Counted from the first letter of the stretch, positions 43,155 through 52,998 are shown. The stretch: 64,000 nt of DNA from an uncultured Roseobacter sp. (GCF_947495025.1 NZ_CANLXG010000004.1:124001-188000); one strand, 5' to 3'. A program made the numbers and translations. The notes: generated by a model from the sequence alone, not told the origin.

Positions 43155-43226
43155 CATTCAGGCGGGGATTTCGCAGATCCGGATTGCACGCTGTCGCCGG
43201 GAAAACTCCCCGATCAACACCTGTTC

Positions 43227-44954
43227 TCAGTCTGTCCTGAGCAACGCCGCAATGTCATGGTGTCCTGCGTCAGCGGCATAGTCCGCGATCCGGCGGCCTG
43301 CATCATCAGCAACACTAACCTCGGCCCCATGGGCAAGCAGCAGATGTACCACATCCTTTCTGCCGTTCAGCGCTGCGAAAAGCAGGGGTGTCGCCCAGTC
43401 CCGCCCGTGCTTTTTCTGCGGGCCGGTCCGTACAGTTCTGAAGCGTGCATTCGCAAGGTTTTTGTCATCTGACAACGCCGCCTCAACAAGGTCGGCGCGG
43501 CCCAGAGCAGCAGCGGCAAAAATATCCATTGGACAGCCCATAAGGATTTCCGTCGCCTCGGTCTGAAAATTGTGCATCGCGTGCACCAGGGGTGGCGTGT
43601 CATAGTCGGGATCGCGCAGCGTGGTGTCTGCGCCCGCGCGAATGAGGGCCAGCAAAACGTCAGTGTGCCCCTTATAGGCTGCTGCATGCAGTGGCGTACG
43701 GGTGCCACGTGGACTGAGCCCGAAGCCAAGCCCGATCATTGTCTGCACCGCGGCAAGGTTTCCGTTGCCTGCAGCCTCCCGCAGCAGTTCCTGATCCGTC
43801 TCGGGGTCTGCACCCATGGCGTCCGGTGCAAGTGCCCGCGCTTCGTCACTGTCGCCGCGCATACAGGCGGCCCGGAACGCGTCGGTACTGCCCAGCGGGT
43901 CGGCCCGCCCGCCTTTTGCTCGGATCAGTTCCGCAATCTCCGGCATACCCCGCAGGAGCGCCACCTGATAGGGCGTATAGCCCACGGTATAAGTCGGATA
44001 GTAATTGTTGTCTGGTGTGTCGATATCCACGCCATGTTCGATCAGCAGCCGGGCACGGTCAGCAAACCCCCAGCGCAGAGCAATGATCAGCTGAAAATGC
44101 ATTGTGCGGTGATCGGCCGGATCGCGGTCGGGCGCAGTCAGCCACCAGTCTGTCGGATCGCTGTCCTTCAGCCCGTATTCCAGCATCAGTTCAAGGTGTG
44201 TGTTGTCGGGGCTGAAACAGCGGTTGTAAGCGCCCTGGCTGTCATTCGGGTTTGCGCCTGCCTCCAGCAGAGCGCGGGCAAAGGGGACCATGTCGGGGTG
44301 CGGCGGCTGGCGTACCACGCCACCTTCGCCGTCACCGAAAACGCCGGTCAGCGCAGCGAAACGATAGGTGCCGAACGACATGAAATGCGCGTTCGGGTCG
44401 GCACCGGCATCCAGCAGAGCTTTGCCCGCGGGAAAAGACGACGTGCCGGGCAGACGGGCGTAAGCCGCATACATCAGAGGCGTCCAGTGAAACGGGCCGC
44501 CCCTGTGGTCCACTGTCTCCGGTTTCTGCGCCAGCAGGTCCCGTACCGCCGCGGTATCGCCGGCAGCAGCGGCAGCATGCAGGCTGTAACGGGCGATTTC
44601 CGGATGGGTTCTGAGCAGCGCCTCTGCCTGTTCAAATTCCGCTGAACTGCGGTTTCCGGGATCCGGCGCGTAATGAATGCAGGCCAGATCGAGAAAACGG
44701 TTGGCACGCTGCTCTGTCGTCTCCTCGCTCCATGCGCCGGACTGGATGTGTCGTTTCAGACGTGTCCAGCTGGAGAACCCGTGGTCACGGGCGATAACCA
44801 GTTGCGCCTGCTGGAGCGATATCTGCGAGGGATCGCCAAAATAGGGTCCGATCTTCGCCAGTGCAGTCGGGTTGTTGGATTTTGCGGCTCTGAGAAGTCG
44901 TTTCGCCTGTTTTTTCAGATACTCAAGCGACGGGCGTGCCGGAAGGGTGGGCAT
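43227..44954 (-). CDS. Ankyrin-repeat protein next to katG
   Basis: A 575-residue protein. The N-terminal 100 residues form a helical module (LEYLKKQAKRLLRAAKSNNP, FSSWTRLKRHIQSG), followed by ankyrin repeats of about 33 residues (GDTAAVRDLLAQKP, TPLHAAAYKGHTDVLLALIRAGAD, GRKDVVHLLLAHGAEVSVAD). No signal peptide, so cytoplasmic. ATG 44954 has AAGGAGG upstream. In Pseudomonas aeruginosa an ankyrin protein (AnkB) beside catalase is needed for full catalase activity; here katG lies 339 bp upstream on the same strand, so a related support role is plausible. No terminator is seen between them. Confidence 0.85.
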   Translation of the reverse strand: MPTLPARPSLEYLKKQAKRLLRAAKSNNPTALAKIGPYFGDPSQISLQQAQLVIARDHGFSSWTRLKRHIQSGAWSEETTEQRANRFLDLACIHYAPDPGNRSSAEFEQAEALLRTHPEIARYSLHAAAAAGDTAAVRDLLAQKPETVDHRGGPFHWTPLMYAAYARLPGTSSFPAGKALLDAGADPNAHFMSFGTYRFAALTGVFGDGEGGVVRQPPHPDMVPFARALLEAGANPNDSQGAYNRCFSPDNTHLELMLEYGLKDSDPTDWWLTAPDRDPADHRTMHFQLIIALRWGFADRARLLIEHGVDIDTPDNNYYPTYTVGYTPYQVALLRGMPEIAELIRAKGGRADPLGSTDAFRAACMRGDSDEARALAPDAMGADPETDQELLREAAGNGNLAAVQTMIGLGFGLSPRGTRTPLHAAAYKGHTDVLLALIRAGADTTLRDPDYDTPPLVHAMHNFQTEATEILMGCPMDIFAAAALGRADLVEAALSDDKNLANARFRTVRTGPQKKHGRDWATPLLFAALNGRKDVVHLLLAHGAEVSVADDAGRRIADYAADAGHHDIAALLRTD

Positions 44955-45293
44955 AGTGGCCTCCTTTCTGTCGTCCGGTATCCGCGCCCCCGGACCTGAA
45001 AGAAGGTCAGTGATGGGTTCTGGTTCTGGTCGTCAGATGGGCCTGGCCCTCCCCGCGGATCGGATGCGCCCTGACGCGCATCGAAACACTATCACAGAAG
45101 CCGGTTTTCATCCAGCGGGAGTGATGTTTCAGGCGGCACACAGGACCGGGCGCTTGCGCTCTTTCCGTCCACCGGGTCCGGGCCGTAGAACGAATAACGC
45201 GCCCGTCGCAGTGACGTGGCGCGCTATGTGCTCTGCCCTGACGGTCAGTGCGGGGTGCGTCCGGGCAGCGTCGCCGCCCGGACAATTGTCGGA
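44955..45293. other. Region between katG and the ankyrin gene
   Basis: 339 bp without a supported gene. A stem GTCCGGGC / GCCCGGAC (45259-45283, 9-base loop) lies just after the katG stop and lacks a T-run. The rest has no clear promoter; the ankyrin gene could be transcribed by read-through or from its own start. Confidence 0.4.
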
Positions 45294-47471
45294 TCAGGCG
45301 ACCAGATCGAACCGGTCTGCATTCATGACCTTTGTCCAGGCTGCCACAAAGTCGCGTACGAACTTCGCACCGTTGTCGTCCTGTGCATAGACTTCTGCAT
45401 AGGCCCGCAGGATCGAGTTGGATCCGAACACAAGATCAGCGCTTGTCGCCGTCCATTTGACGGTTCCGCTGGCACGGTCACGAATTTCATAGGTGCCGTT
45501 GTCCACCGGATCCCAGGTGTTGGCCATATCCGTCAGGTTGACAAAGAAATCATTCGTCAGCTGACCTTCCCGGTCTGTGAGTACACCATGCTTCGTGCCG
45601 CCATGGTTGACGCCCAGCACCCGCATGCCACCGACCAGAACCGTCATTTCCGCGGCCGTCAGTCCCAGCAGCTGTGCTTTGTCGAGCATCAGCTCTTCGG
45701 GTGCCACAGCGTACTGCTCTTTTTGCCAGTTACGGAAACCACAGGCCAGCGGCTCCAGCACGTCAAAGCTTGCAGCGTCGGTCTGTGCGTCGGTGGCGTC
45801 ACCGCGCCCTGGCGCGAAAGGCACCTCCAGGCTGAAACCGGCAGCGCTGATCGACTGCTCGAGGCCAACGTTGCCCGCAAGTACGATCACGTCCGCGACA
45901 GAGGCACCGCTTTCCGCCGCGATGGGTTCCAGAATGCCAAGGACCTTGGCCAGACGCTCCGGCTCGTTTGCCGCCCAGTCTTTCTGCGGGGCAAGACGAA
46001 TGCGCGCGCCGTTGGCACCACCACGTTTGTCCGAGCCACGGTATGTGCGGGCGCTGTCCCAGGCTGTGGCAATCATCTCCGCCGCGGACAGACCGCTGGC
46101 CGAGATTTTTGCCTTCACAGCATCCAAGTCGTAATCCGTCGCGCCTGCGGGGATGGGATCTTGCCAGATCAGATCTTCGGCAGGGACGTCGGGCCCGTAA
46201 TAGTTGGCTTTGGGGCCCATGTCGCGGTGGGTCAGCTTGAACCATGCACGCCCGAATGTCTCGGCGAAATACGCAGGGTCCGCACGGAATTTCTGGCAGA
46301 TTTCGTTGTAGACCGGGTCGACTTTCATCGCCATGTCCGCATCTGTCATCATCGGCATACGGCGCACGGACGGATCGCTCGGATCTACCGGCATCTCGTC
46401 TTCGGGCATATCCACAGGTTTCCACTGGTTTGCACCGGCGGGGGATTTGGTCAGTTCCCATTCATACCCGAAGAGGTAGTCAAAATAGCCCATATCCCAC
46501 TGCGTCGGGTGTTTGGTCCAGGCGCCTTCAATCCCGGAGGTAAAGGCATTGGTCGCCTTGCCGCCATGGCCCGGGTTGCTCCAGCCAAAACCCTGGGAAT
46601 GTACGGGGCAGCCTTCGGGTTCTGCGCCGATATTGGCATGATCTCCGCCGCCATGCGCCTTACCAACTGTGTGGCCACCGCATGTCAGCGCAGCTGTTTC
46701 TTCATCATCCATCGCCATCCGGGCAAAGGTTTCGCGCACATGCAGTGCGGTACGCGCCGGATCAGGATTGCCGTTCACACCTTCGGGGTTCACATAGATC
46801 AGCCCCATGTGCACAGCAGCGAGCGGGTTGTAGAGTGTCGAGGTATCGTCCAGATCGCCATAGCGGTTTTCCGACGGTGCCAGCCATTCGTTTTCGGCGC
46901 CCCAGTTTACGTCCGTTTCCGGCCCCCAGATGTCTTCACGGCCAAACCCGAAGCCAAATGTTTTCAGACCCATGGATTCGTAGGCCATATTGCCGGCCAG
47001 GATGATCAGGTCTGCCCAACTCAGAGCATTGCCGTACTTTTTCTTGACCGGCCACAGCAGGCGGCGGGCTTTGTCGAGGCTGGCGTTGTCCGGCCACGAG
47101 TTCAGCGGCGCAAAGCGGATATTGCCCGAGCCTGCACCTCCGCGACCGTCGCCCATGCGATATGAACCGGCGGAGTGCCAGGCGAGGCGGATCATCAGGC
47201 CACCATAGTGACCCCAGTCAGCGGGCCACCATTCCTGATCATCCGTCATCAGCGCCTGGACGTCTGCCTTGACCGCCTGATAGTCGAGCGACTTGACGGC
47301 CGTGCGGTGGTCATAGTCAGGGTCCATCGGGTTGGTGCGGGCGCCGTGCTGATGCAGGATGTCCAGGTTGAGCGATTTCGGCCACCATTTTGTGACGCTG
47401 TTGTCGGTCCCGGTGTTCCCGCCGTGCATGACGGGGCAGCCGCCGGCCGGATCGATGTTGTTGCCGTCCAT
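45294..47471 (-). CDS. katG: Catalase-peroxidase KatG
   Basis: A 725-residue bifunctional heme catalase-peroxidase, close to the E. coli length of 726. The distal active site is MIRLAWHSAGSYR (Arg 95, Trp 98, His 99) and the proximal site LTCGGHTVGKAHG. The C-terminal half is the degenerate second peroxidase-like domain. It detoxifies hydrogen peroxide in the cytoplasm. ATG 47471 has GGGAG upstream. Transcribed divergently from oxyR, the usual peroxide-response arrangement. Confidence 0.97.
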   Translation of the reverse strand: MDGNNIDPAGGCPVMHGGNTGTDNSVTKWWPKSLNLDILHQHGARTNPMDPDYDHRTAVKSLDYQAVKADVQALMTDDQEWWPADWGHYGGLMIRLAWHSAGSYRMGDGRGGAGSGNIRFAPLNSWPDNASLDKARRLLWPVKKKYGNALSWADLIILAGNMAYESMGLKTFGFGFGREDIWGPETDVNWGAENEWLAPSENRYGDLDDTSTLYNPLAAVHMGLIYVNPEGVNGNPDPARTALHVRETFARMAMDDEETAALTCGGHTVGKAHGGGDHANIGAEPEGCPVHSQGFGWSNPGHGGKATNAFTSGIEGAWTKHPTQWDMGYFDYLFGYEWELTKSPAGANQWKPVDMPEDEMPVDPSDPSVRRMPMMTDADMAMKVDPVYNEICQKFRADPAYFAETFGRAWFKLTHRDMGPKANYYGPDVPAEDLIWQDPIPAGATDYDLDAVKAKISASGLSAAEMIATAWDSARTYRGSDKRGGANGARIRLAPQKDWAANEPERLAKVLGILEPIAAESGASVADVIVLAGNVGLEQSISAAGFSLEVPFAPGRGDATDAQTDAASFDVLEPLACGFRNWQKEQYAVAPEELMLDKAQLLGLTAAEMTVLVGGMRVLGVNHGGTKHGVLTDREGQLTNDFFVNLTDMANTWDPVDNGTYEIRDRASGTVKWTATSADLVFGSNSILRAYAEVYAQDDNGAKFVRDFVAAWTKVMNADRFDLVA

Positions 47472-47539
47472 GAAGTCTCTCCCTTGAGGTGAATCCGCAG
47501 AGCACAGACGCTCTGTTGAGAATCATTCTAACAAGCCGC

Positions 47540-47578
47540 TATCATTAACTCCAATTGGATATCCTGAAGATTGTGATA
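47540..47578. promoter_or_regulatory. Candidate OxyR operator between katG and oxyR
   Basis: Repeated half-sites TATC (47540), GATATC (47558) and GATA (47575) form two linked inverted repeats (TATC-N14-GATA and TATC-N11-GATA), compatible with a tetrameric LysR-type site. The sequence is not the E. coli OxyR consensus, so this is positional evidence. Confidence 0.4.
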
Positions 47579-47588
47579 AGCTCAACTT

Positions 47589-48512
47589 ATGATTGGACTC
47601 ACGCTGAAACAGCTCCGCTATTTTGAAGCGCTTGCGCGCCATCAGCACTTTGGACGCGCTGCAGATGCCTGCTCTATTTCGCAGCCGGCGCTGTCGCAGC
47701 AGATCAAGGAACTGGAGGCGATGTTCGGGACGCCCCTGGTCGAACGAGGCAGGCGGGAGATCCGCCTGACGCCGATCGGACTTGGTCTGCTGGAGAAAGC
47801 CCGGCAGATTCTGCTCACCGTCGAAGAACTGGACGATCTGGTGCGTGCCGCGCAGGGGCCGCTGTCTGGACGTCTGAGGCTGGGCATCATCCCGACCGTG
47901 GCCCCGTATTTCCTGCCCACGATCATCGCTGATCTGGCCGGGCGCTTTCCCGGTGTTGACCTTAATCTCCGGGAGGCCGTCACCCATTCCCTGATCGGCG
48001 ATCTGCAGGATGGGCGCATAGATCTTGCCGTTGTTGCACTGCCGATTTCGGAGCCGGCTCTCACAGAGTTTGCCCTGTTTGAGGAAGATTTCGTGCTGGT
48101 GCGGATGTCACAGGACGCCGATAAACCTGTACCCAGCCCAATTGCACTGCAGGCCATGCGGTTGCTGTTGCTGGAGGAGGGGCACTGTTTCCGCGACCAG
48201 GCATTGTCCTTCTGCGAGTTCGGCGAGACCCGACCGGGTGCCCTGATGGAGGGCAGTTCGCTGTCAACACTGGTGCAGATGGTTGGCGCGGGCATGGGGG
48301 TTACGCTGATCCCCGAGATGGCCGTTGATCTGGAAACCCGTTCTGCCGATGTTGCCATCGCAAGGTTCCCGCATCCACGCCCGTCGCGCACCATCGGTAT
48401 GGTCTGGCGCAAAACAAATCCTCTGGCGGATCAGCTGATGCAGGTCGGAGCGATCATCCGGGCGGCTGGCATGGGTGCACGTGGCAGCAAGCAGCCAGTT
48501 TCTCAGGAGTGA
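47589..48512 (+). CDS. oxyR: Peroxide-sensing LysR-type regulator OxyR
   Basis: A 307-residue LysR regulator. The N-terminal winged helix contains HFGRAADACSISQPALSQQI (about residues 19-38), and the effector domain has the region GHCFRDQALSFCEF (about 198-211), whose two Cys are the spaced redox pair of OxyR proteins. It should activate katG on oxidation by H2O2. ATG 47589 is the start. Its 3' end overlaps the stop of the opposing desulfhydrase gene by 10 bp. Confidence 0.93.
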   Translation: MIGLTLKQLRYFEALARHQHFGRAADACSISQPALSQQIKELEAMFGTPLVERGRREIRLTPIGLGLLEKARQILLTVEELDDLVRAAQGPLSGRLRLGIIPTVAPYFLPTIIADLAGRFPGVDLNLREAVTHSLIGDLQDGRIDLAVVALPISEPALTEFALFEEDFVLVRMSQDADKPVPSPIALQAMRLLLLEEGHCFRDQALSFCEFGETRPGALMEGSSLSTLVQMVGAGMGVTLIPEMAVDLETRSADVAIARFPHPRPSRTIGMVWRKTNPLADQLMQVGAIIRAAGMGARGSKQPVSQE

Positions 48513-49501
48513 GACAGCGCCTCCCGGATCGTGTCGCTGTAGGCACCGATCGCGCCCAGCCCGCCAGTGTGTATGTAACAGACCCGCGCGCCTTTCCGGA
48601 TGTCACCGGTTGCTGCAAGCGCGGAAACAGCGGCAAAGGATTTGGCCGTATAAACGGGATCAAGGATCAGGCCGCTGTAGTGTGCTGCGAGCAGCATGGC
48701 ATCGGCGGTGGGCTTGCCGACCTGGCCATAGCCTGGTGCCAGTGCGCCGTCCCACAAAACGATGTCGTCCGGCACGATGCCTGAGGCGCCGTCCCACAGG
48801 TCTGCCAGACGCGCAACGATGCGCCTGATGCGCGATGTCTGATCCCGGGCCGGTCGGCGGACGCAACTGCCGATCACCCTTGCTTTTGACCCGTTGCCGC
48901 GCAGGCCTGCCAGAAGACCGCTGTGCGTGGACCCGCTGCCGGAGGCGACAACGAAAACATCAAATCCGTCGTCCTGATCCAGTATCTCCCGGGCGCAATC
49001 CACATAGCCGAGTGCGCCAAGCGGTGGATGCCCTTCTGAGAGATGAATGATGTAGGGTGTGCGCCCTTCAGAGCGCAGGACTTTTGCCCTCTCATGCAGT
49101 GCGGCGTCTGCTCCCTCTTCGTCCTCACCCTCGGGGAAGGTCATAATCTCAGCCCCGAGCATTTCGCACAGCAGGACATTACCTGCAGTGCGGTAGGCTT
49201 CCGGCTTGCCCGGAACACGGTCTTCCAGCTGCACAATTGCCTGCATGCCAAGCGCGGCGGCGACTGCAGCTGTCAGCCGCACAAAGTTGGATTGCACAGC
49301 CCCGGTGATCAGAACCGTGTCGGCCCCGGCACTGACAGCCGCACCAAAATAGTACTCAAGCTGTCGCGCTTTGTTACCGCCAAAGCATGGCCCGGCGAGA
49401 TCATCACGTTTGATCCAGAGTTCGATGCCCAGATGATCAGACAACCGTCCGGCGTGTTCCAGAGGGGTTGGCTGCTGCACGATGGTTGAGCGGGGATGCA
49501 T
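48503..49501 (-). CDS. PLP enzyme of the D-cysteine desulfhydrase / ACC deaminase family
   Basis: A 332-residue pyridoxal-phosphate enzyme. The lysine Schiff-base region is CFGGNKARQLEYYFG, the substrate loop TGAVQSNFVRL follows, and the phosphate loop is ASGSGSTHSGL, with CYIHTGGLGAIGAY at the end. The family converts D-cysteine, 1-aminocyclopropane-1-carboxylate or L-cysteate by deamination or sulfur elimination. Roseobacters use a homologue (CuyA) as L-cysteate sulfo-lyase, so the exact substrate is open. Start ATG 49501; TTG 49534 possible. Confidence 0.85.
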   Translation of the reverse strand: MHPRSTIVQQPTPLEHAGRLSDHLGIELWIKRDDLAGPCFGGNKARQLEYYFGAAVSAGADTVLITGAVQSNFVRLTAAVAAALGMQAIVQLEDRVPGKPEAYRTAGNVLLCEMLGAEIMTFPEGEDEEGADAALHERAKVLRSEGRTPYIIHLSEGHPPLGALGYVDCAREILDQDDGFDVFVVASGSGSTHSGLLAGLRGNGSKARVIGSCVRRPARDQTSRIRRIVARLADLWDGASGIVPDDIVLWDGALAPGYGQVGKPTADAMLLAAHYSGLILDPVYTAKSFAAVSALAATGDIRKGARVCYIHTGGLGAIGAYSDTIREALSHS

Positions 49502-49584
49502 GTGGATGCCCTGTGAAGATGCAGTTGGCTGCAACTATCGGCGATGGGCTGCTCTGGTGCAATGCCGGACCCCTTGCGCGCAGA

Positions 49585-51072
49585 TTACTCCGCAGCCACC
49601 GTCCAGCCGGGGTCGAGCGACAGTGTCCCGGGCGTCCATTGACGTACATCGTTTTCCAGCACGGCTTTTCTGAGCGACGCCATACGCCTGCGCCGCTCTT
49701 CAGCGGGCATATCCAGTGCAGAAAGAATGGCTCTGTCCATCGATTTGTTTGAAAACGGGTTCGCGACAATCGCATCACCCAGCTCTACGGCGGCCCCCGC
49801 AAATTCAGACAGCACCAGAGCGCCGTCGCCGTCGATACGGGAAGCAACAAACTCTTTGCAAACGAGGTTCATGCCGTCTGCCAGAGGTGTGATCCAGGCA
49901 ACATCGGCGACCTGGTAGTAGGCCACGAGATCGGCAAAAGGGATCGCGCGTGAAATCAGCGCTACCGGCTGCCAGTCCAGGGTGCCGAAACGGCCATTGA
50001 TCCGACCGGCGGTCTGTTCGATATCGCTCTGGACGTTTTCATAAGCGGTCATTCCACTGGCCGCAGACACAGAGACATGCATGAGGCGGATCTTGCCGCG
50101 CAGTTCCGGATTGTTCTCCAGAATCCGTTCAAAGCAACTGAGCTGTTCCAGGCCTCCTTTGGTGTAATCCGTGCGCCCGACTGACAGGATCAGGCGGGTG
50201 TCGCCCAGATCAGCACGCAGCCGCGCGGCCTGAGCCTGGGCTTCATCCGACCGCGCCCGCTGGTCGATAAAATCCGTATCGACACCGACAGGCGTGACAC
50301 TGACTGAGACGCGCTGATTTTCGAAACTTACCTCGGTCGGCATGATGCGCTCGGTCAGTGCCGTTCCCTCGGAAATCCATTTGTCAGGCACACGTTCGCG
50401 CTCGGTGACCTCGACATCGAAAAGGCTGCGCGCAACTGATACAAAGTTTGCCGCATACCGTGGTACGTGAAAGCCCACATCATCACAGGCCAGCAGACTG
50501 GCCATGATCTCCTTGCGCCAGGGCAGAACATTGAACATGTCCACCGACGGAAAAGGTGTGTGATGAAAGAAAGCGATACGTACATCCGGGCGCAGCTCAC
50601 GCAGGTATCCGGGCACCAGCCAAAGATTATAATCGTGTACCCAGACCAGCGCGCCCGGCGCGGCTTCCTCCGCTGCGGCTTCGGCAAAGCGTCGGTTAAC
50701 GGCCTGAAAATTCGGCCAGTCTACAGGGTCGTAATTATAGCGTTCCTTGAAATTGTGGAGGATCGGCCAGAATGCCTCTTTCGAGGTCACATGATAGTAT
50801 TCCCGCACCTGTTCCGCCGACAGCGGCAGCCGCGACACCGAATACTGACCATAGGCGTCGTTGATCTCGATCCGCGGCTCGAAATCAGGGTTTTCCGGAT
50901 CATCGGCCAGTTTCCAGGCGATCCATGCGCCATGCTGCACACCGCCGAAAAAGCTTTTGAGCGTGGGGACAATCCCGTTCGGGCTCTTGTTTTCGCGCAG
51001 AACAGTTCTGCCGTTCTCCTCGACTTCCTCGTAAGGCTGCCGGTGGTACACGATGATCAGGTCAGACGACAT
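49585..51072 (-). CDS. ggpS: Glucosylglycerol-phosphate synthase GgpS
   Basis: A 495-residue GT20-family glycosyltransferase. It aligns with cyanobacterial GgpS rather than trehalose-phosphate synthase: the N-terminus YHRQPYEEVEENGRTV, SPNGIVPTLKSFFG, ITSKEAFWPIL-like VTSKEAFWPILHNF, HDYNLWL and FFHHTPFPSVDMFNVLPWR are shared with the Synechocystis enzyme. It joins glucose from a nucleotide sugar to glycerol-3-phosphate. ATG 51072 with AGGAG upstream. Operon with phosphatase and gpsA. Donor (ADP- or UDP-glucose) not determined. Confidence 0.9.
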   Translation of the reverse strand: MSSDLIIVYHRQPYEEVEENGRTVLRENKSPNGIVPTLKSFFGGVQHGAWIAWKLADDPENPDFEPRIEINDAYGQYSVSRLPLSAEQVREYYHVTSKEAFWPILHNFKERYNYDPVDWPNFQAVNRRFAEAAAEEAAPGALVWVHDYNLWLVPGYLRELRPDVRIAFFHHTPFPSVDMFNVLPWRKEIMASLLACDDVGFHVPRYAANFVSVARSLFDVEVTERERVPDKWISEGTALTERIMPTEVSFENQRVSVSVTPVGVDTDFIDQRARSDEAQAQAARLRADLGDTRLILSVGRTDYTKGGLEQLSCFERILENNPELRGKIRLMHVSVSAASGMTAYENVQSDIEQTAGRINGRFGTLDWQPVALISRAIPFADLVAYYQVADVAWITPLADGMNLVCKEFVASRIDGDGALVLSEFAGAAVELGDAIVANPFSNKSMDRAILSALDMPAEERRRRMASLRKAVLENDVRQWTPGTLSLDPGWTVAAE

Positions 51073-51082
51073 GCTGTTCTCC

Positions 51083-51859
51083 TCAGCTGGCAGGGAACAT
51101 CCTGCGCGCCACAATGGCCTCGGCGATGCCGGAGACGCCGTGCGCCTGCGCTTTGTGGACGTGGTCGAGATCGTTCAGTTCGCGCAACAGCGCGTCTTCG
51201 GAATTGCCGACGGCTACGGCCGGGAGGCCAAGTGCAAGCATCGACAGATCGTTCAGGGTGTCGCCGGCAACCAGCGTCCGTTCGTTTCTGATCCCCAGAT
51301 ATGCCAGCAGGCGCAGCAGGGTCGGACCTTTGCTGACGCCACGTGGCAGAACGTCGAAATAACGGTTGTCAGAAATCAGTGTGTCCAGGCCCATGCCCTC
51401 GACCGTGGCCACGGTCGAAGGGTTAAACTGCCCCGGATCCATGTCATAGCTCACGCGGTAGCGAAAGGCGGCAGACTGCAGGCGCAGGCCGGGCGCTCCC
51501 GACAGGGCAGCCTGCACGCGCAGCCCGGCGTCACCCCAGGCTGCTGCAATCTCTTCTTCCAGCTCTTCGATCGGGTCCAGCACATGATCATGACCAACAC
51601 GGGCAACTGTCGTTCCGACATCCCCGACAACAAAATCCGGACGCGGCACACCCTTGTTGCGCGTCAGATCACTGATGAAACCCGGGTCGCGACCAGTGAC
51701 AAAAATCAGTCCGATTCGATGGCGGTTGCCGTCGATCCACGCGTAGAAGCGCTCGCGGTCTTCTTCGGTGCCGCCAAGGAAGGTTCCGTCGAGATCTGTG
51801 GCAAGCACCAGATCCTTTTGTGCAATATCGGGCATGGTGAAGGTTTCGTGACGGGTCAT
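51083..51859 (-). CDS. HAD-type phosphatase, probable glucosylglycerol-phosphate phosphatase
   Basis: A 258-residue HAD-IIB (sucrose-phosphate-phosphatase-like) protein. Motif I is DLDGTFLGG (Asp 22 and Asp 24 in TDLDGT), motif II is the FVTGRD segment, and motif III/IV is VSKGPTL with VAGDTLNDLSML. It most likely removes phosphate from glucosylglycerol-phosphate, though the cyanobacterial GgpP belongs to a different lineage. ATG 51859 overlaps the gpsA stop (ATGA), and only 10 bp separate it from ggpS. Confidence 0.8.
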   Translation of the reverse strand: MTRHETFTMPDIAQKDLVLATDLDGTFLGGTEEDRERFYAWIDGNRHRIGLIFVTGRDPGFISDLTRNKGVPRPDFVVGDVGTTVARVGHDHVLDPIEELEEEIAAAWGDAGLRVQAALSGAPGLRLQSAAFRYRVSYDMDPGQFNPSTVATVEGMGLDTLISDNRYFDVLPRGVSKGPTLLRLLAYLGIRNERTLVAGDTLNDLSMLALGLPAVAVGNSEDALLRELNDLDHVHKAQAHGVSGIAEAIVARRMFPAS

Positions 51860-52998
51860 GATATCCTTTCTGCAAGTGTTGTGATGTCCTGATCAGAGGC
51901 GGGGTGGCTGAACGCGACGTCCATTGCACGCGGCTCTGCTTCGATCGGGCGCGCCCACAGGCTGGCAAATGCCATTCCCAGATCGGCGCCCTCGTGCAGG
52001 ATGTCCCGCACCGTTTCACAAATAGGCATAGACACACCGAGGCGGCGTGCCAGATCGGTGACGGAGCGCGCATTGAATTCACCCTCGACGACCACAGGGC
52101 GCCCGTCAAAACAGCAATCGCGCGGGACGCCCTCGCCCAGTTGCTGCCCAAGCGCCATATTGCGCGACGTCGTGCTGGAGCAGGTCAGAGACAGGTCCCC
52201 GATGCCGGAAAGACCTGTGACCGTTTCGCGACGCCCGCCGAGCGCTTCGGTCAGAACTTTCATCTCGTCCAGCCCGCGGGTGATAAGAGCAGCACGCGTG
52301 TTTTCAGCAAAACCCGCGCCTGTCATCATGCCGCAGGCTATGGCGATCACGTTCTTTACCGCACCGCCTATCTCGACCCCGATCAGGTCGTCCGAGACAT
52401 AGGCGCGGAAGCTTTCGGTCGTCAGCGAAACAGCCAGCCGTGCAGCCGGGCTTTCGTCGGGGCGCAACCGGTCCGCGTATGTGAATGGAAACGCCACAGT
52501 GGCCGCAGTCGGATGTCCAAGTGCGGTCTCCCGCGCGAAAGTTGGGCCCGACACGCAGCCGATCGGCCGGTGGCCGAGTTCCTCTTCGGCGACCTGTGTC
52601 ATCAGCAAGCCGGTTTCTGCTTCAATACCCTTGGCACATATCGCGACCGGCACGCCCGGGGCGGCGTGCTCGGCAACCTGGCGGGCGACGCTGCGAACAC
52701 TGCGGGAGGGCACAACAATCAGGATCACCTCGGCCCCGGCAAGCGCATCAGAAAGTCGGCGTGCGGCTCGCAGCGCAGGCGGGAGATCCACGCCGGGAAG
52801 ATAGTCTGCGTTTTCATGATACCGGTTGATATTGTCCACGGCACCGCTGTTACGGCCCCAGATACATGTGCGAACACCGGCCCGCGCCAGCGTCGCGGCC
52901 AGAGCGGTGCCCCACGATCCGGCACCAACGACAGCGGCGCGCCGGTACTGACGCGCCGGAAAGGGGCAGGGTGATCCGGATACCGGTTCGTGCTTCAT
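51856..52998 (-). CDS. gpsA: NAD(P)-dependent glycerol-3-phosphate dehydrogenase GpsA
   Basis: A 380-residue protein; E. coli GpsA is 339, so there is an N-terminal extension of about 18 residues before the Rossmann motif VVGAGSWGTALA. The substrate region has CVSGPTFARE and the catalytic Lys in VEIGGAVKNVIAIACG. It makes glycerol-3-phosphate from dihydroxyacetone phosphate. ATG 52998 with GAGGGAT upstream. First gene of the ggp operon, it supplies the acceptor for GgpS; many organisms carry a second gpsA for phospholipids. Confidence 0.93.
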   Translation of the reverse strand: MKHEPVSGSPCPFPARQYRRAAVVGAGSWGTALAATLARAGVRTCIWGRNSGAVDNINRYHENADYLPGVDLPPALRAARRLSDALAGAEVILIVVPSRSVRSVARQVAEHAAPGVPVAICAKGIEAETGLLMTQVAEEELGHRPIGCVSGPTFARETALGHPTAATVAFPFTYADRLRPDESPAARLAVSLTTESFRAYVSDDLIGVEIGGAVKNVIAIACGMMTGAGFAENTRAALITRGLDEMKVLTEALGGRRETVTGLSGIGDLSLTCSSTTSRNMALGQQLGEGVPRDCCFDGRPVVVEGEFNARSVTDLARRLGVSMPICETVRDILHEGADLGMAFASLWARPIEAEPRAMDVAFSHPASDQDITTLAERIS

